From: DSSB01 sp046346845
GTDB lineage: Bacteria > UBA10199 > DSSB01
Direction: 5' to 3'
DNA length: 64,000 nt
Assembly: GCA_046346845.1 (NCBI GenBank)
Contig: JAXMHH010000001.1
Coordinates: 310,001 to 374,000, forward strand
Part shown: positions 61,504 to 64,000 of the stretch, piece by piece
Layout: every line of letters begins with the position of its first letter
How positions within the stretch are numbered: position 1 is the first letter of the stretch
Position numbers and translations under genes: made by a program
Notes under the pieces: generated by a model
The model's database searches: none
What the model saw: only the letters and a program-made list of their open reading frames with translations
Told to the model about the DNA's origin: nothing

Positions 61504-61944
61504 ATGGACGATTCCCGGTTAAAGACCCGTCAGGCGGGACTGATCCGCCTCTTCCAGGGGGCTCCCATTATCCGCTGCTTCGGGATGAGCCTCCACTATA
61601 ACGAGCACAACCAGGCCGTCGTGGACCTGCCATATAATCCCAATCTGGACCACGCCCTCTTCCAAACCCATGGCGGCGCTCTGGCCACCCTCCTGGACAC
61701 CTGCGGATGGTTTACGGTCGCGGCCTATTTCGACCATTGGATCTCCACCGTGGAATTCAGCACCCGGCTTTTGGAACCCATTGCCAAATCGGACCTGCGC
61801 GCCATAGGCAGCATCGTCCGGCTAGGTAAAAAAATCGTCTTTGCCGACATGAAGGTCGAGGTCCCCGGGGGCCCGCTGATCGCCCTGGGCTCGGGGACCT
61901 TCGCCGTCAGCGCGCTCCCCTTGCAATTACCCGGACCCGCTTAA
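61504..61944 (+). CDS. PaaI-type hotdog thioesterase
   Basis: 146 residues of 4HBT/PaaI fold. The motif HGGALATLLDTCGWFTV holds the catalytic region (HGG plus an acidic residue on the central helix), followed by STVEFSTRLLEPI and a last strand LIALGSGTFAV. It would hydrolyse acyl-CoA thioesters, often aromatic or medium-chain. Starts at ATG 61504. The large noncoding region follows. Confidence 0.88.
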   Translation: MDDSRLKTRQAGLIRLFQGAPIIRCFGMSLHYNEHNQAVVDLPYNPNLDHALFQTHGGALATLLDTCGWFTVAAYFDHWISTVEFSTRLLEPIAKSDLRAIGSIVRLGKKIVFADMKVEVPGGPLIALGSGTFAVSALPLQLPGPA

Positions 61945-62234
61945 TCCTGTGGGTAGCGTCTATCAAGATTCCGCAGTATTTTTCGCTTCTTAGAAAAAGA
62001 TATCCCCAAGGGCCTAGCTCCCAAAAAACCGCATTGCGCAAATCCACTAATGACAAGGCTTTGCGGGAGAGGACTTGTGGAAAGGCCTTATTCACAATTG
62101 TGGATAAATTTTTTCGCGTTATTTTTTTGAATCATTTCAAGGGGCGATTTTTTTTTAGCAGCGCGCTATTGTGGGATTTTTATTTTTCCTGTTTATTCCA
62201 AACAGAAACGCAACGCGCTCTTTCAAAATTAAAC
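61945..62234. other. AT-rich leader region with DnaA-box pair
   Basis: No gene supported. T-rich runs (62108-62190) and the inverted DnaA-like boxes at 62088-62107 are the only distinct signals. It probably contains the promoter of the structured RNA that follows; I cannot place -35/-10 elements with confidence. Confidence 0.5.
62088..62107. promoter_or_regulatory. Inverted pair of DnaA-box-like 9-mers
   Basis: TTATTCACA (62088-62096) and TGTGGATAA (62099-62107, i.e. TTATCCACA on the other strand) form a 20-bp near-palindrome. Both fit TTATNCACA. An AT-rich stretch follows. Confidence 0.5.
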
Positions 62235-62870
62235 CTACCGTTTAGGGATCAGCGACCGACCGCGACTGGTTGGCGTCAGCAAAGGAAATCGAATCTTCCT
62301 GCATCTGCTAAGGCGGGCTCCTCGCGAGGGGAGCTCTCGGCGGAGGGTCCGGAACCAAGGACGACGGTTTCTTTGAACAGCCAGTAGCAAAACGGTCACA
62401 AAGGTCAAAATGGGAGGGGCGGCTGAAAGGCCGGCCCCTATCGCAGGGACGCAAGAGACTCTCAAGGTCGGCTAGCAGGCATTCTTCGGAAGGCAGGCGG
62501 CAAGGCCAAAAGAGGAGGAACCTGGAAGCGGGTTTACAAGGTCTCCGCGAGAAAACCATCAAGGCCATTGGAAATCCCACAAGAGGACAGATCACCAAAG
62601 GCCCTAGCCAAGGGGCCAAAAGCGGTCGACTCCCACCGACGGAACAAATCCCTGAAACCGAGGCGGCCGGGTTAGACTCCGGTATCCACCGGAGCCGCTC
62701 GGAGAAACCAACGGCACGAGGGAATGAGGACCCGACAAGGGTTACTGCCATCGATGAGGGTTTGGAAACTCTAGAGGGACGCTAGGCTCGAGCCCTAGAC
62801 GGTAGATTTAAGCACCGAAGCCCGGTGTTAACGAGTGAACTCATTCGTTAGCCCGGGCTTCGGTGTTTTT
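62235..62870 (+). ncRNA. Candidate large structured RNA (about 570-nt closed domain plus terminator)
   Basis: CTACCGTTTAGGG (62235-62247) pairs with CCCTAGACGGTAG (62793-62805): 13 bp with one G-U, closing about 545 nt. Inside are local stems including GCTCC/GGAGC (62317-62334), a GC-rich stem around 62415-62438, GGCCC/GGGCC (62600-62617), CCGAG/CTCGG enclosing CTCCGGT/ACCGGAG (62658-62702), and GGCA/TGCC (62713-62749). A-rich GAAA/CAAAA joints separate them. A strong terminator ends it at 62870. There is no convincing coding frame. RNase P RNA, tmRNA, 6S and SRP signatures are absent by eye. The 3' strand of the closing helix could alternatively form its own small hairpin. Function unknown. 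Confidence 0.65.
62813..62870 (+). terminator. Intrinsic terminator of the structured RNA
   Basis: Perfect 13-bp stem CACCGAAGCCCGG (62813-62825) with CCGGGCTTCGGTG (62853-62865), an inner TAACGA/TCGTTA stem in the loop, then TTTTT. The reverse strand has no U-run, so it works rightward. Confidence 0.9.
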
Positions 62871-62978
62871 GGTGAGTATCCAATTTCGCGCGAGCAGGCT
62901 TGGCGCGTTTGTTATGCCACTTGCCATAATCAGTAAATTGGTGGGACGATGGCCAAGAATTCAGAAAAAGGAGCGCCT

Positions 62979-63608
62979 ATGAAACTCTACTGGCTTCCCC
63001 TCTCCCCCAACAACTATCCCGTCGGCGCCGTCGCGGACTACTTGGGAATCCCGCTCGAAAAGCACGTCGTCGACGTCCCCAAGGGCGAAAACAAGAAACC
63101 CGAATTTCTCAAGCTCAATCCCAACGGCAAATGCCCCGTTCTGGTCGACGGCGATTTCAGCCTCTGGGAATCCAACGCCATCCTGATGTACCTCTGCGCC
63201 AAACAGCCCGGAGGAACCGACCTATACCCCGCCGACGAGCTCGCTCGAATCGACATCGCGCGCTGGCTCTTCTGGCAGCAGGCCCATTGGATGCGCAGCT
63301 GCACGATATTGCTTTGGGAACGCCTGGTGAAAAACTTCTTTGGGGGCGGCGCTCCGGTCCCGGAGAAAGAGAAAGAAGGCGAGGACGCGGTGAAGTTTTT
63401 CGGCGCCGTTCTCAACCAATGTCTCGAGGGGAAAAAATATCTCGTCGGCGACAAGCTGAGCATCGCGGATTTCGCCGTCGCCGCCCCGTTGCCGCTGACC
63501 CAAGCGGCCCGCCTGCCGGTGGAGGGATTTCCCAACATTTCGCGTTGGTACCAACAAATCGCCTCGCTCGAGGCCTGGAAGAAAAACTTGCCCCGGCTGG
63601 GCAAATAA
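62979..63608 (+). CDS. Glutathione S-transferase-like protein
   Basis: About 209 residues from ATG 62979 (AGGAG at 6 nt; an ATG at 62949 has no ribosome site). N-terminal thioredoxin-like domain with LNPNGKCPVLVDGDF (cis-Pro) and WESNAILMYL (glutathione-contact Glu-Ser). C-terminal helical domain with LSIADFAVAAPL, the N-capping Asp motif. Cytosolic detoxification or redox role; class not assignable. Followed after 14 bp by a TfoX-domain gene. Confidence 0.92.
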   Translation: MKLYWLPLSPNNYPVGAVADYLGIPLEKHVVDVPKGENKKPEFLKLNPNGKCPVLVDGDFSLWESNAILMYLCAKQPGGTDLYPADELARIDIARWLFWQQAHWMRSCTILLWERLVKNFFGGGAPVPEKEKEGEDAVKFFGAVLNQCLEGKKYLVGDKLSIADFAVAAPLPLTQAARLPVEGFPNISRWYQQIASLEAWKKNLPRLGK

Positions 63609-63622
63609 CCGCGAGGTTCGGA

Positions 63623-63988
63623 ATGGCCTATGACGAATCCTTGGCGGAGCGCGTCCGACGCGCCTTGGCGGCGGAACAGGGAGTCGCCGAAAAAAAGATG
63701 TTCGGCGGGATCGCCTTCCTGCTGCGCGGCAAGATGAGCCTCGGCATCCTCGGCCAGGACCTGGTGGTCCGGGTCGATCCCGCCGAACAAGGCAAGCTGC
63801 TCCGCTACCCCCAAGTCCGGCCCATGGACTTCACGGGGCGTCCCATGAAGGGCTTTCTCTACGTCGGTCCCAAGGCCACCGCCTCGGGCGCCGGCCTGAA
63901 GGCTTGGCTGAAACGCGGTCTGGACTATGCCCGAAGCCTGCCGGCGAAACCCAAGAAAAAGGCCAAAACAAAGCAGGTGCGTCCATGA
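63623..63988 (+). CDS. TfoX/Sxy N-terminal-domain protein
   Basis: 121 residues. The TfoX_N fold is indicated by MAYDESLAERVRRAL, KKMFGGIAFLLRGKM and GFLYVGP; the end is Lys-rich (KPKKKAKTK). It lacks the C-terminal domain of true Sxy/TfoX, so a direct competence role is not implied. It starts 14 bp after the GST stop and ends overlapping the next start (ATGA). Confidence 0.85.
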   Translation: MAYDESLAERVRRALAAEQGVAEKKMFGGIAFLLRGKMSLGILGQDLVVRVDPAEQGKLLRYPQVRPMDFTGRPMKGFLYVGPKATASGAGLKAWLKRGLDYARSLPAKPKKKAKTKQVRP

Positions 63989-64000
63989 ACCAGAGCGAGC
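63985..64000 (+). CDS. Start of a further gene, cut by the window end
   Basis: ATG at 63985 overlaps the TfoX-domain stop by four bases, the coupling seen repeatedly in this genome. Only MNQSE is visible, so nothing can be said of its function. Confidence 0.4.

Noticed and set aside
62041..62240. Chromosomal origin of replication near the DnaA-like boxes.
   Set aside because: Only two boxes, and no dnaA, dnaN, rpmH, gidA or parAB nearby; a full origin normally has more boxes and such neighbours.
62308..62751. A 147-codon leftward frame and a 117-codon rightward frame (62034-62387) inside the large noncoding region.
   Set aside because: No ribosome sites, Cys/Pro/Arg-rich translations without domains, and they overlap the strong RNA stems.
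62235..62870. RNase P RNA or tmRNA as the identity of the structured RNA.
   Set aside because: The conserved GAGGAAAGTCCGG-type core of RNase P and the tRNA-like ends and TTCGA arm of tmRNA are not present. A divergent form cannot be fully excluded without a covariance search.

Overview
The window is GC-rich DNA (roughly 60% G+C by eye) from a Gram-negative bacterium. Housekeeping genes sit beside very large, lineage-specific proteins: a Ser/Thr kinase fused to a sigma-54 activator, a secreted beta-helix/fibronectin-III/calcium-repeat protein, two OmpA-domain proteins and a TPR giant of more than 2,500 residues. This mix suggests a deltaproteobacterium-like lineage (Myxococcota, Bdellovibrionota or a related uncultured phylum). 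No marker here fixes the taxon.

Layout. 1-19 kb is accessory: the giant TPR protein, a small paralogous protein family (7.7 and 18.7 kb), a 609-residue secreted unknown, the 1,696-residue kinase/sigma-54 activator, an EF-hand protein with an 88-residue partner, and a lipoprotein. 19-29.3 kb holds leftward metabolic operons: pepF-acs-yyaL, then a class V aminotransferase-serA-purA. 29.4-34.7 kb holds two long paralogous proteins sharing an N-terminal module; one is fused to a threonine dehydratase. 34.8-43.5 kb is one leftward run trmFO-xerC-hslV-hslU-argB-argD-argF-argG. 43.5-52.7 kb holds the surface and envelope genes. 52.8-56.7 kb is hup-dprA-topA. The conserved bacterial order dprA-topA-trmFO-xerC-hslV-hslU is therefore split by a 9-kb surface-protein insert. 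56.9-64 kb has tRNA-Arg(CCT), a GH73 glucosaminidase, an M20 peptidase, a ferritin-like protein, a thioesterase, a GST and a TfoX-domain protein.

Two regulatory layers stand out. First, four sigma-54-type promoters, all with the -24 element TGGCAT, precede small genes at 8.0, 17.4, 18.9 and 60.4 kb. The window also encodes a kinase-STAND-TPR-GAF-AAA+ sigma-54 activator whose GAFTGA loop reads GAFTHA. Two of these promoters (8.0 and 18.9 kb) are duplicates: each has the same AT-rich element exactly 18 nt upstream and each drives a paralogous small protein. Second, the roughly 1-kb gene-free stretch at 61.9-62.9 kb looks like a large structured RNA. A 13-bp long-range helix closes a domain of about 570 nt rich in local hairpins, and a 13-bp-stem intrinsic terminator follows. 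A pair of DnaA-box-like sites lies just upstream of it. I could not match this RNA to RNase P RNA, tmRNA, 6S or SRP RNA by eye.
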